Positions 48,248 through 56,938 of a stretch of DNA of 64,000 bases are shown piece by piece. The first letter of the stretch is position 1. The number at the start of each line of letters is the position of its first letter. Position numbers and translations under genes: made by a program. The notes beneath the pieces are model-generated. The model searched no databases. It saw only the letters and a program-made list of their open reading frames with translations, and was not told the DNA's origin. Source of the DNA: Ponticoccus litoralis (lineage in GTDB: Bacteria; Pseudomonadota; Alphaproteobacteria; Rhodobacterales; Rhodobacteraceae); contig NZ_JBDNCH010000002.1 in the NCBI RefSeq assembly GCF_039769985.1, positions 3,348,001 through 3,412,000 on the forward strand, in the 5' to 3' direction.

Positions 48248-49132
48248 TTGCCGAACCGGCGTCAGATCGCGCGCGACATCTCTTATTCCTACTCGGCCAG
48301 CACGCGGGGCGGGCGGGCGATGATCCGCCTGATGGAGAATGCCACCGGGCGTCTGGGCCTGATCCGCCGCGCCGAGGGCTACGAGGCAGAGGTCGAGCGC
48401 GACCGCGACTTCTGGGAGGTCATGGTCGAACGCTACGGGCTGGCGCTGGAGGTCACGGGCGGCGCGCTGCACAACCTGCCCGCAGAGGGCCCGCTGGTGG
48501 TGATCGCCAATCACCCCTACGGCATCCTCGACGGGCTGATGCTGGGGCACATCCTGTCGGTCGTGCGCGGCGATTTCCGCATTCTCGCCAACCATGTGTT
48601 CCGCAAGGCCGAAGAGCTGGACCGCATCGTCCTGCCGATCAACTTCTCCGAGACAAGGGCGGCGGTGCAGGAAAACCTCGCCACCCGCAAGGAGGCGCTG
48701 CGCTATCTCTCGGAGGGCGGCTGCATCGGCGTCTTCCCGGGCGGCACCGTGGCCACGGCAGAGCGGCCCTTCGGTCGTCCCATGGACCCGGGCTGGCGCA
48801 CCTTCACCGCCAAGATGATCGCCCGGTCGAACGCCACGGTGGTGCCGATCTACTTCGACGGCCACACCTCGCGGCTGTTCCAGCTGGCCAGCCACCTGCA
48901 CGTCACGCTGCGCATGGGGCTGCTGATCAAGGAGTTCCGCAAGCGCGTCGATACGCCGGTGCGCGTGGCCATCGGTGCCCCCATCGCGCCCGACCAGATC
49001 GCGGCGCGCGCCGGCGATCCGCGCGCGCTGATGGATTTCCTGCGGCGCGCCACTTATGAGCTTTCCCCGGTGCCGCTGAGGTCTTACGATTACGGCTTCG
49101 AGTTCGAGGAAAAACACAAGGCGCGGCATTAG
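48248..49132 (+). CDS. PlsC-type lysophospholipid acyltransferase
   Basis: A 294-residue membrane-associated acyltransferase. The start is TTG (MPNRRQIARDISYSYSAST), with AAGGGG eight bases before. The catalytic block I is IANHPYGILDG, the HX5D variant seen in hemolysin/OlsA-like members, and EGGCIGVFPGGTVATAE serves as block III. It probably acylates a lysophospholipid or ornithine-lipid precursor. It precedes murI by 102 bases, so the pair may be co-transcribed. Confidence 0.88.
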   Translation: MPNRRQIARDISYSYSASTRGGRAMIRLMENATGRLGLIRRAEGYEAEVERDRDFWEVMVERYGLALEVTGGALHNLPAEGPLVVIANHPYGILDGLMLGHILSVVRGDFRILANHVFRKAEELDRIVLPINFSETRAAVQENLATRKEALRYLSEGGCIGVFPGGTVATAERPFGRPMDPGWRTFTAKMIARSNATVVPIYFDGHTSRLFQLASHLHVTLRMGLLIKEFRKRVDTPVRVAIGAPIAPDQIAARAGDPRALMDFLRRATYELSPVPLRSYDYGFEFEEKHKARH

Positions 49133-49233
49133 AACGGGTCGATTGCACGGCGGGACATAGCGGATCGGGCCGTTGCGGTGGCGATCCGGTTCCCACCCCG
49201 ATCGAGACGAACGAGCGCGCCGGGAGAGGCAAG

Positions 49234-50046
49234 ATGGCAGTAGGGATTTTCGATTCCGGGCTTGGGGGACTGACGGTGCTGGACGCGGTGTCGAAGCGTC
49301 TTCCCGACGTGCCCTTCGTCTACTTTGGCGACAACAGTCACGCGCCTTACGGGGTGCGCGATGCGGATGACATCTATCGCCTGACCACGGCGGCGGTGGA
49401 ACGGCTCTGGGCGGCGGGCTGCGACCTGGTGATCCTCGCCTGCAACACCGCAAGCGCGGCGGCGCTGCGCCGGATGCAGGAATCCCGGGTGCCGCGCGAC
49501 AAACGGGTGCTGGGCGTCTTCGTGCCGCTGATCGAGGCCCTGACAGAGCGCCAGTGGGGCGACAACTCGCCCCCGCGCGAGGTGGCGGTGAAACATGTGG
49601 CGCTGTTCGCGACGCCCGCGACGGTCAGCAGCCGCGCCTTCCAGCGCGAACTGGCCTTCCGCGCCATCGGCGTCGATGTCGAGGCGCAGGCCTGCGGCGG
49701 GCTGGTCGATGCCATCGAAGAGGGGGACATGATCCTTGCCGAGGCGCTCGTGCGCAGCCATGTCGACGCGCTCAAGCGCAAGCTGCCGCATCCCGAGGCG
49801 GCGATCCTCGGCTGCACCCATTACCCGCTGATGGACGAGGTCTTTCAGGACGCGCTGGGGCCCGAGGTCTCGGTCTATTCGCAGGCCAATCTGGTGGCGG
49901 CCTCGCTGGCGGATTACCTGACGCGCCATCCCTCGATGATCGGCCCGGGGACGGAAAGCGGGTTCCTGACCACCGGCGACCCGGCCCGGGTGTCGCGCAA
50001 TGCCACCCAGTTCCTGAAGCGGCAGATCGTCTTCACCAAGGCCTGA
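49234..50046 (+). CDS. murI: Glutamate racemase
   Basis: A 270-residue enzyme supplying D-glutamate for peptidoglycan. FDSGLGGLTVL begins the protein, and the two catalytic cysteines are in ILACNTASAAAL and ILGCTHYPLMDEVF. The middle PRDKRVLGVFVPLIEAL and C-terminal FLTTGDPARVSRNATQFL are typical. Intact, with GGAGAGGCAAG before the ATG. The gene lies next to the acyltransferase and apart from alr. Confidence 0.96.
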   Translation: MAVGIFDSGLGGLTVLDAVSKRLPDVPFVYFGDNSHAPYGVRDADDIYRLTTAAVERLWAAGCDLVILACNTASAAALRRMQESRVPRDKRVLGVFVPLIEALTERQWGDNSPPREVAVKHVALFATPATVSSRAFQRELAFRAIGVDVEAQACGGLVDAIEEGDMILAEALVRSHVDALKRKLPHPEAAILGCTHYPLMDEVFQDALGPEVSVYSQANLVAASLADYLTRHPSMIGPGTESGFLTTGDPARVSRNATQFLKRQIVFTKA

Positions 50047-50311
50047 GCGGTTCCGCTTGGTGGTTGCCCGAGGCGGCAGGGGCCGCGTCGCCGCTTCTGC
50101 GCGAGGCCTGGGCGCCTTGGTTTGTGCCGGTCATGGTCGGGGGCCGTCCGCGTCGCGGGCGGCACCGACCGGGGTCCGGCAGGCTAGCCGGTAGAGGTTC
50201 GCGCGCTGGCTGGAGCCGCCCCTGTGGCAGCCGGGTTTTCCGTTGCGGACCGGCATGACCTGACCGCCCGCACGATTGAGCGATCCCGCCGCGGGGCATC
50301 CGGGTGCCGGG

Positions 50312-51082
50312 TCAGCCGCCGTGTACCGGGTAGCCCTCTGCGTCGCGGGTGTGGCGCGAGGGGCCGACATCGCCCTCCCACCAGGTCCGCCGGAGGCCGT
50401 GGTAGACCGGCACCGTGCTGCCGGTGCGGTAGGGTATCAGTTGGTCGCGCCTGTAGGCGAGGCTCTCGCCGCTGTGGCCCGCGCTGTCGCGCCATTGCAG
50501 GCGGTAGCGGTGTTCGCCGTTGACGGTCCAGCCTGTCTTTTTCAGCCCGGTCACCTCGGCCCTGTCGCGGCGCCCGTAGCGCCGGGCGCGCAGCGCGGCG
50601 ACCGTCTTGCTGCCGGGGAACCAGAGCGCCCCCAGCATGAGCAGCCCGAAGACCGCGCCGATGACCTGCGTCACGGTGGCGGCGCTGCGGTTCTGGCCGC
50701 GCCGGGTCTCGATCCGCGAGGGATCGGATTGCAGATACCAGACCGGGATGTCGTCGCCGATCCGGGTGCGGTTGTAGAGCCCGCTGCCGACCGAGGGTTT
50801 CAGGCGCATCGGGCGGCCGCCGTCGGTCTCGAAGTCGATCTCGAGGTAATAGGTGATGGTCTTGTCGCCGTCGCTGTCGGTGCTTTCGGTGTAATAGCGG
50901 TCGATCACCCGGGCGCGGGTCTCGATGCCTTCGGCCTCGAAGCGTTGCGCAAGGCCAAGGGTGAGGTGGCTGACAAGGGTCAGCAGCAGCAGGACGGACC
51001 CGCATATCAGCGCCAGCCATCCGCCCATGCGCCAGAACAGGCGCAGGAATGAGACCGGGTGATCCTGTGCGACATGGGCCAT
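50312..51082 (-). CDS. DUF3592-domain membrane protein
   Basis: A 256-residue protein with TM segments near residues 18-42 (WLALICGSVLLLLTLVSHL) and 125-150. The two flanking beta-rich repeats, IETRARVIDRYYTESTDSDG and DRAEVTGLKKTGWTV, match the DUF3592 pattern in which an Ala/Val-Arg-Val strand leads into YxL/Y. Function unknown. The start at 51082 is chosen at MAHVAQDHPVSFLRLF, the last start before the first helix. Isolated between murI and argC on the opposite strand. Confidence 0.75.
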   Translation of the reverse strand: MAHVAQDHPVSFLRLFWRMGGWLALICGSVLLLLTLVSHLTLGLAQRFEAEGIETRARVIDRYYTESTDSDGDKTITYYLEIDFETDGGRPMRLKPSVGSGLYNRTRIGDDIPVWYLQSDPSRIETRRGQNRSAATVTQVIGAVFGLLMLGALWFPGSKTVAALRARRYGRRDRAEVTGLKKTGWTVNGEHRYRLQWRDSAGHSGESLAYRRDQLIPYRTGSTVPVYHGLRRTWWEGDVGPSRHTRDAEGYPVHGG

Positions 51083-51297
51083 GGGGTGTCCTTCGACGGG
51101 GGGCGTGCCCTGACAGGGTGGCGCTTGTCGGCGGTGGTGGCAAGTCGGGCATTCCCTGCCTGGGCCCTCGGCCCGTGACGCCCGCCGCATCCGGTGCGGC
51201 GCAGGCTGTCACCGCCCACCGCGGGGTGGGTCCCGCGCGCCTTTGGCGTTGATTGCCGGGCAGGGGGCGGCTATCTGTTTGCCAAAGGAGACGTCTC

Positions 51298-51336
51298 ATG
51301 GCCCCAGCGCCCATCCAGGTATTGCGACGACAGTGA
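51298..51336 (+). CDS. Putative leader peptide upstream of argC
   Basis: A 12-residue ORF, MAPAPIQVLRRQ, preceded by AAAGGAGA seven bases before the ATG, the best ribosome site in the neighbourhood. It contains two consecutive Arg codons, both CGA (rare in this GC-rich genome), just before the stop. The gene downstream encodes an arginine biosynthesis enzyme. This is the form expected of a ribosome-mediated attenuator leader, but such a leader is not established for arg genes to my knowledge. It could also be a chance ORF. Confidence 0.35.
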   Translation: MAPAPIQVLRRQ

Positions 51337-51341
51337 CCGTT

Positions 51342-51368
51342 GGGGCCGTTTCGCGGCCTCCCTTCCTT
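51342..51368 (+). promoter_or_regulatory. Candidate attenuator hairpin between leader ORF and argC
   Basis: A seven-base stem GGGGCCG/CGGCCTC (one G-U pair) with loop TTTCG, starting six bases after the leader stop, followed by pyrimidine-rich CCTTCCTTTG. A GAGGCGCCTC palindrome (51393-51402) lies between it and argC and could be an alternative fold. A terminator-like structure between leader and gene fits attenuation (inference). Confidence 0.35.
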
Positions 51369-51420
51369 TGCCTTCCATCATGACGCGGCGCGCGAGGCGC
51401 CTCAGACCAAGGGGACCCAC

Positions 51421-52450
51421 ATGTCTCATTCCATCGCCATCATCGGCGCTTCGGGCTATACCGGGGCAGAGCTTATCCGGCTTCTGGCCACGCATCCCTC
51501 TTTCGAGATCAAGGCGCTGGCCGCGAATTCGAAAGCCGGGCAGGGCATGGGGGCGGTCTTTCCGCACCTGCGCCACCTCGACCTGCCGGACCTCGGTGAC
51601 ATGGGAAGAGATCGACTTCGACGCGATCGACCTGTGTTTCTGCGCCCTGCCGCACAAGACCTCGCAGGAGGTGATCTCGAAGCTGCCGAAGACGGTGAAG
51701 ATCGTCGACCTCTCGGCGGATTTCCGGCTGCGCGACCCCGAGGATTACCGCAAGTGGTACGGCAACGCGCATGGCGCCACCGAGATGCAGGAAGAGGCGG
51801 TCTACGGCCTGACCGAGTTCTACCGCGAGGCCATTGCGGAGGCCCGGCTGGTGGCGGGCACCGGCTGCAACGCGGCGACGGGTCAGTATATCCTGCAGCC
51901 GCTGATCGAGCGCGACCTGATCGACCTCGACGAGATCATCCTCGACCTGCAATGCGGTGTGTCCGGCGCGGGCCGGTCGCTGAAGGAAAACCTGCTGCAT
52001 GCAGAGCTGTCCGAGGGCACCAATGCCTATGCGGTCGGCGGCACGCACCGGCACCTGGGCGAGTTCGACCAGGAATTCAGCGCGCTGGCAGGGCGCCCGG
52101 TAGAGATCCAGTTCACCCCGCACCCGGGGCCGTTCAACCGGGGCATCCTTGCCACGGCCTATGTCCGGGGCGAGGCGGAGGCGGTGCTGGAGGCGCTGCA
52201 GCAGGCCTATGCCGAGGAACCCTTCGTCGAGGTGCTGCCGATGGGCGAGACCCCGTCGACGCATCACGTCCGGGGGTCCAACTTCGTGCATATCGGGGTG
52301 GTCGCGGACCGGCGCCCGGGGCGGGTGATCGTCGTCGCGGCGCTGGACAACCTGTGCAAGGGATCCTCGGGGCAGGCCTTGCAGAATGCCAACCTGATGC
52401 TGGGGGTCGAAGAGACCGCCGGTCTGATGCTGGCGCCCTGTTTCCCCTGA
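51421..52450 (+). CDS. argC: N-acetyl-gamma-glutamyl-phosphate reductase (frameshifted as written)
   Basis: About 342 residues. ArgC reduces N-acetylglutamyl phosphate to the semialdehyde in arginine synthesis. IIGASGYTGAELIRLL is the NADP site. The catalytic Cys lies in VAGTGCNAATGQ, the GCNA-type active site, and the His in FTPHPGPFNRG. The frame breaks near 51590-51597 (CCTCGTGAC reads CCTCGGTGAC). Correcting it gives LPDLVTWEEIDFDAIDL. Downstream is ccmE, and upstream lies the putative leader. Confidence 0.94.
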
Positions 52451-52504
52451 ACGGGCTGCGGCGGGGTGATCCGGCGGGGCGCCTTCGGCGCGCATCCCCT
52501 CTTG

Positions 52505-52573
52505 GGGGCTGAGGCCCCCAAACCCCCGCCGGGGCGCTGCCCCGGACCCCGCGGTACTTTCGCCAAAGAGAAG
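52505..52573 (+). repeat. Dispersed intergenic repeat, diverged copy 8
   Basis: GGGGGCTGAGGCCCCCAAAC, a second hairpin GGGGCGCTGCCCC, then CCGCGGTACTTTCGCCAAAG and AGAAG. Same layout as the other copies with a divergent hairpin. Follows the argC stop in sense orientation. Confidence 0.7.
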
Positions 52574-52658
52574 GGGGCTGCGGCAAAAGGCGCGGTCTCT
52601 CGCAACATCGGGCCGCGTGGACTATATTGCGCCCGAGTGCCGGAGAGGGAGGTGACCT

Positions 52659-53108
52659 GTGGCCCTGATGTCCCTGAAGAAGAAGCGCCGCGTGCAGGTG
52701 ATCGCGCTGGCGGCGGTGGCCCTGATCGTGTCCAGCGGGCTGATCGGCTATGCCATGCGCGATGGCATCAACTTCTTCCGCTCCCCCAGCCAGATCATGG
52801 CCGAGCCGCCGCAGCCCGGCGAGGTCTTTCGCATCGGCGGGCTGGTCGAGGAGGGCACGCTTGTGCGCGGCGCGGGCAGCGAGATCCGCTTCAGCGTGAC
52901 CGATGGCGGGGCGACGGTGCCGGTGGTCTTTTCCGGCGTGCTGCCGGATCTTTTCGAAGAGAACCAGGGCATGGTGGGGACCGGGCGGTATGTCGACGGG
53001 GTCTTTCAGGCCTCGGAGATCCTGGCCAAGCATGACGAGACCTACATGCCGAAGGAAGTCGTGGACGCGCTGAAGGAGCAGGGGGTCTACCAGGACCCGG
53101 AAAGCTGA
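52659..53108 (+). CDS. ccmE: Cytochrome c-type biogenesis protein CcmE
   Basis: A 149-residue haem chaperone. It has one N-terminal membrane helix, and the haem-attaching His lies in AKHDETYMPKE with the HxxxY pattern. Start GTG at 52659 with a GGAGG five bases upstream; an ATG at 52668 is in frame. The rest of the ccm cluster (ccmF, ccmH) is not found downstream, which is unusual, since in relatives ccmF commonly follows ccmE. Confidence 0.93.
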   Translation: MALMSLKKKRRVQVIALAAVALIVSSGLIGYAMRDGINFFRSPSQIMAEPPQPGEVFRIGGLVEEGTLVRGAGSEIRFSVTDGGATVPVVFSGVLPDLFEENQGMVGTGRYVDGVFQASEILAKHDETYMPKEVVDALKEQGVYQDPES

Positions 53109-53438
53109 CGGAGCGCGCAGGGGTGGGTGCGGCTCTGTTCGGGTCGGTGTCCGAGTGGCGGCGCGGGCCTCGGTGGCCGTGGCATGGCGGGCCTGCGACT
53201 GATGCCGCGCAGGGCTTTGTTCCCGAGGCGTGAGGGAGACTGAGGCGCCGGACTGTTCGCAGGGCAATGAGGACGAAACCTCTGCCGTGCCGGAGCCGCG
53301 GCTATCGCCTATCGCAAGACCTGACCCTGCGCGGGCTGTTCAGCCCGACCGCTGCGCCGCCTTCCGGCCAAGCGGGAAAGGCCCGGGGGCCAGACGTCGA
53401 ACCGGCCCCCTGCGGCAGGGGCCGGTCCGTATCTGTCG
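53109..53438. other. Intergenic region between ccmE and eno
   Basis: No supported gene in 330 bases. A hairpin lies at the enolase end (53401-53426). No ccmF remnant is recognisable. Confidence 0.65.
53401..53426 (-). terminator. Hairpin after eno
   Basis: A nine-base stem ACCGGCCCC/GGGGCCGGT with an eight-base loop, 13 bases past the eno stop on the minus strand. No good U tract follows, so its efficiency as a terminator is uncertain. Confidence 0.5.
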
Positions 53439-54713
53439 TCAGCGCAGGATCGAGCGGCCCGCGTAGATGGCGGTTTCGCCCAGCATCTCTTCGATGCGGA
53501 TCAGCTGGTTGTACTTGGCCAGCCGGTCAGAGCGCGCCAGCGAGCCGGTCTTGATCTGGCCGCAGTTGGTGGCGACGGCGAGGTCGGCAATGGTGGCGTC
53601 CTCGGTCTCGCCCGAGCGGTGCGACATGACATTGGTCATGCGCGCGCGATGCGCCATCTCGACCGCCTGCAGGGTCTCGGTCAGGGTGCCGATCTGGTTG
53701 ACCTTGACCAGCATCGAGTTGGCGGCGCCTTTCTCGATCCCCATGGCGAGGCGCCGGGGGTTGGTGACGAAGAGGTCGTCGCCCACAAGCTGGACCTTGT
53801 CGCCCAGCTTTTCGGTCAGCAGGGTCCAGCCCTCCCAGTCGTCCTCGGAACAGCCGTCCTCGATCGAGATGATCGGGTAGTCCGCGACCAGCGCGGCAAG
53901 GTAGTCGACATTCTCGGCGATCGACAGCGATTTGCCTTCGCCCTTCATCTCGTAGGTGTTGTCGCGGAAATACTCGGTCGCGGCGCAGTCGAGCGCCGGG
54001 TGGATGTCCTCGCCCGGCTTGTAGCCCGCCTTCTCGATGCTTTTCAGGATGAAGTCGAGCGCGTCGCGGGTGCCCTTCAGTTCGGGCGCAAAGCCGCCCT
54101 CGTCACCGAGGCCGGTGGACATGCCCGCCGCCGAAAGCTCTTTCTTCAGCGTGTGGAAGACTTCCGACCCCATGCGCACGGCTTCGCGGATGTTCTCCGC
54201 GGCGACCGGCATGATCATGAATTCCTGGATGTCGATGGGGTTGTCCGCGTGCTCGCCGCCGTTGATGATGTTCATCATCGGCACCGGCAGGGTGCGCGCC
54301 GAGGCGCCGCCGACATAGCGGTAGAGCGGCTGGCCGGTGTAATCGGCGGCGGCCTTGGCCACGGCAAGCGAGACGCCGAGGATCGCATTGGCGCCCAGCC
54401 TGCCCTTGTTCTCGGTGCCGTCGAGCTCGATCATCGCCATGTCGATGCCGACCTGATCGATGCCGTCGAAACCGACGATGGCCTCGGCCAGTTCGCCGTT
54501 CACGGCGGCCACGGCCTCCAGCACACCCTTGCCCATGTAGCGCGCCTTGTCGCCATCGCGGCGCTCGACCGCCTCATGCACGCCGGTCGAGGCGCCCGAG
54601 GGCACGGCGGCGCGGCCCATCGTGCCGTCTTCGAGGGTCACGTCGACCTCGACGGTGGGGTTGCCCCGGCTGTCGATGATCTCGCGGGCATGGATGTCGA
54701 TGATGGTGCTCAT
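53439..54713 (-). CDS. eno: Enolase
   Basis: A 424-residue glycolytic enzyme interconverting 2-phosphoglycerate and phosphoenolpyruvate. It includes the conserved ASTGVHEAVERRDGD, the GDEGGFAPEL catalytic Glu region, the SIEDGCSEDDWEGW metal site, and the C-terminal VGDDLFVTNP and SHRSGETEDATIADLAV. Intact and of normal length. A monocistronic unit is likely. Confidence 0.98.
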   Translation of the reverse strand: MSTIIDIHAREIIDSRGNPTVEVDVTLEDGTMGRAAVPSGASTGVHEAVERRDGDKARYMGKGVLEAVAAVNGELAEAIVGFDGIDQVGIDMAMIELDGTENKGRLGANAILGVSLAVAKAAADYTGQPLYRYVGGASARTLPVPMMNIINGGEHADNPIDIQEFMIMPVAAENIREAVRMGSEVFHTLKKELSAAGMSTGLGDEGGFAPELKGTRDALDFILKSIEKAGYKPGEDIHPALDCAATEYFRDNTYEMKGEGKSLSIAENVDYLAALVADYPIISIEDGCSEDDWEGWTLLTEKLGDKVQLVGDDLFVTNPRRLAMGIEKGAANSMLVKVNQIGTLTETLQAVEMAHRARMTNVMSHRSGETEDATIADLAVATNCGQIKTGSLARSDRLAKYNQLIRIEEMLGETAIYAGRSILR

Positions 54714-54812
54714 GGGGCAACCTCCGGTGGATTGAGTCGCGTGCAGTCATAGCAAACGCGGGGGAACGTGCAAATGTTACGGCGTTAGCGATAACGGGTC
54801 GGGGAAACGCTC

Positions 54813-55688
54813 TCAGGCACCGGTCTCGCCCTCGCGTGCAAGGCGGCGCTCGCGCAGGAAGGTGTAGAGCCCGGCGCAGAGGATGATGGCGGCGCCCAGC
54901 AGCGTCATGGCATCGGGCCGGTCGCCGAAGATCAGGATGCCCAGCCCGGTGGTGAAGACCAGCCGCGCATAGCGGAAGGGCGAGACCACCGAGGCCGGGG
55001 CCAGCCGCATGGCGGTGGTGATGGCAAGATAGCCGGTGGTGGTGAACAGGATCGCCCCGGCGATGGCCCATAGCGCGGGCGCCTCCAGCTGTGGCGGCAG
55101 GCCCTCCATGCTCCAGATCACCAGCCCCACCGGGATCGTCGCGGCGAAGCCCCGGGTCGAAATGGCCAGCGAGGGGATATGCGGCGGCGAAAGCCGCGTC
55201 ACCAGATCGCGCGCGGCCAGGCTGACGACGCCGAGGATGGCCCAGAACTCATGCCCGGTGAAGCCGGTGCCGAAGGGGCGGATCACCAGCAGCATGCCCA
55301 GGATGCCGACGCCCACGGCGGTCCAGCGCCGCCAGCCGACCTGCTCCTTCAGGAAGATCGCGGCGCCCAGAACCACGACCAGCGGCCCGCCCTGCATGAT
55401 CGCGGCAAAGATCGGCAGCGGCACGTATTTCAGCGCATACAGCAATCCGATCGCGGCGAGGATCTCCAGCCCGTTGCGCAGCATGACCAGCGGATGCAGG
55501 GCGTCGCGACCGAAGACCGGGGCGCCCATCGCGCCGGCCAGCGCGACAAAGGCGGCGGTGCCGCCAAGGCTCACCAGCGTCATGACCTGCCCGGCTGGCG
55601 CCAGCGCCGTCGAGAGCTTGAAGAAGACGTCGGATCCGGCCAGCAGGGCCATGGCGAGGATCATCAGGGAAATGGCGCGCAGGATCAT
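54813..55688 (-). CDS. EamA/DMT-family permease
   Basis: A 291-residue membrane protein with about ten hydrophobic helices arranged as two EamA halves, as in drug/metabolite transporters. It starts MILRAISLMILAMALLAGS, has ALKYVPLPIFAAIMQGGPL at the end of the first half and FRYARLVFTTGLGILIFGD at the second. The substrate is not predictable. An overlong frame upstream exists, but the ATG at 55688 fits the family start. Confidence 0.88.
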   Translation of the reverse strand: MILRAISLMILAMALLAGSDVFFKLSTALAPAGQVMTLVSLGGTAAFVALAGAMGAPVFGRDALHPLVMLRNGLEILAAIGLLYALKYVPLPIFAAIMQGGPLVVVLGAAIFLKEQVGWRRWTAVGVGILGMLLVIRPFGTGFTGHEFWAILGVVSLAARDLVTRLSPPHIPSLAISTRGFAATIPVGLVIWSMEGLPPQLEAPALWAIAGAILFTTTGYLAITTAMRLAPASVVSPFRYARLVFTTGLGILIFGDRPDAMTLLGAAIILCAGLYTFLRERRLAREGETGA

Positions 55689-55879
55689 GGGGCCTCCGGG
55701 GTGGTTGCGCGCGGACAAGACGCAGGTTTCCCGCCGGGGTGCAAGAGCGGGGCGCAAACCGGCGCGGCCCCGATCCGCCCGGCTGTCACCGTCAGGTCCG
55801 GCGCCCTGTGCCCGGTGCAACACCCCGAGGGCTCGGCCGCCGACGGTCGGCTCGGGGTCGCGCGGGCCCGGGCGATCCC

Positions 55880-55936
55880 GTGCTTCTTTGGTCCCAAAAT
55901 ACCTCGGAGGGGTCCGGGGAGCCAGAGCCTCCCCGG
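55880..55936 (-). repeat. Dispersed intergenic repeat, copy 9
   Basis: Minus-strand orientation: GGGGAGGCTCTGGCTCCCCG hairpin, GACCCCTCCGAGGTATTTTG, GGACCAAAGAAGC. It follows the glk stop at about 37 bases, in the sense orientation. Confidence 0.8.
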
Positions 55937-55972
55937 CTAGGTCGCCTGCCCGCAGGGCAGGCGAAACCACAT

Positions 55973-56932
55973 TCACCCGGGCAGCCGTTCGGCGATATGG
56001 CCCGCGCAGCCGCGCAGCCCCGCGTAATCATCCGTCACCAGGTGCACGGGGAACTGTCCCATGAAATCGGCGAAACGGCCCTTGTCGGCGAAGGCCTCGG
56101 CAAAGCCCGCGTCCAAGAGGTGGGGCCCGAGGTGGCGCGCCACGCCGCCGACAAGGTAGATGCCGCCGAAGGGCAGGGTGATCAGGGCGAGGTCGCTGGT
56201 ATAGCGCGCGAGATAGCGCACGAAGATCCGGACGACCCGCGCCGCCCGGGCCTCTCCGGCGGTATAGGCCGCCATGATCGCGGCAGCCTCCAGCGGCCTT
56301 CCCGCGCCCTCGTCCTCGCAGGCCCAGGCGTAAAGCCGTTCCAGCCCGCGGCCGGACAGGATCTCTTCGATCCCGGTATTGCCGTGTCGCGCCTGCATCC
56401 ATTTCAGCAGCCGCATCTCCTCGTCGTTCAGCGCCTGCAGGGTCAGGTGCCCGGCCTCGGCGGCGGGCACCAGCGTCAGCCCGGCCTGCCGGAACACCGG
56501 CACGGCGTTCAGCCCGGTGCCCACGTTCACCACCAGCCGGGCGGCATCCGGGGCGGCGGCGGCGCCGGGCAGCACCGGCACAAGGGCGTCGCCGGCGATA
56601 TGGGCCACCGCGTGGCCCTGCGCCTGAAGATCGTTCAGCACCGCCACGACCCCCGCGCCGGTCGCCTGTTGCAGCGCCGTGGCATCGACGCGCCAGTCGA
56701 GGTTCGTCAGCGTGCCGACCCCGTCCTTCACCGGCCCGGCCATGTCGACGCAGGCGGCCTCTGGCCGCGCGTCGTGGCGCGACAGGAAATCCTCCAGCAC
56801 CGGCGCGATCCCGGGGTGTTCGGCATTGCGGTAGCGCCGGATCGTGTCGGTCAGCACCTGCGGTCCGCGCGCCAGTGCGACGCGGGTGTTGGTGCCGCCG
56901 ATATCGGCCACGACAGAGAGCGCGTCTCGCAT
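55973..56932 (-). CDS. glk: Glucokinase
   Basis: A 319-residue ATP-dependent glucokinase of the ROK-unrelated bacterial Glk type. The phosphate-binding VVADIGGTNTRVALAR, the VNVGTGLNAVPVF loop and the GGIYLVGGVARHL region are visible. It phosphorylates glucose released by the neighbouring glycosidases. It is last of a minus-strand run LacI-GH1-glk, six bases past the GH1 stop, so it is probably co-transcribed with them. Confidence 0.94.
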   Translation of the reverse strand: MRDALSVVADIGGTNTRVALARGPQVLTDTIRRYRNAEHPGIAPVLEDFLSRHDARPEAACVDMAGPVKDGVGTLTNLDWRVDATALQQATGAGVVAVLNDLQAQGHAVAHIAGDALVPVLPGAAAAPDAARLVVNVGTGLNAVPVFRQAGLTLVPAAEAGHLTLQALNDEEMRLLKWMQARHGNTGIEEILSGRGLERLYAWACEDEGAGRPLEAAAIMAAYTAGEARAARVVRIFVRYLARYTSDLALITLPFGGIYLVGGVARHLGPHLLDAGFAEAFADKGRFADFMGQFPVHLVTDDYAGLRGCAGHIAERLPG

Positions 56933-56938
56933 GGGGGG

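Larger units (their letters stand above)
51083..51420. other. Intergenic region upstream of argC
   Basis: A 338-base gap. The first 200 bases hold nothing I can support. The last 140 hold a leader ORF with a strong ribosome site, a terminator-like hairpin and the argC start (separate entries). Confidence 0.7.
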
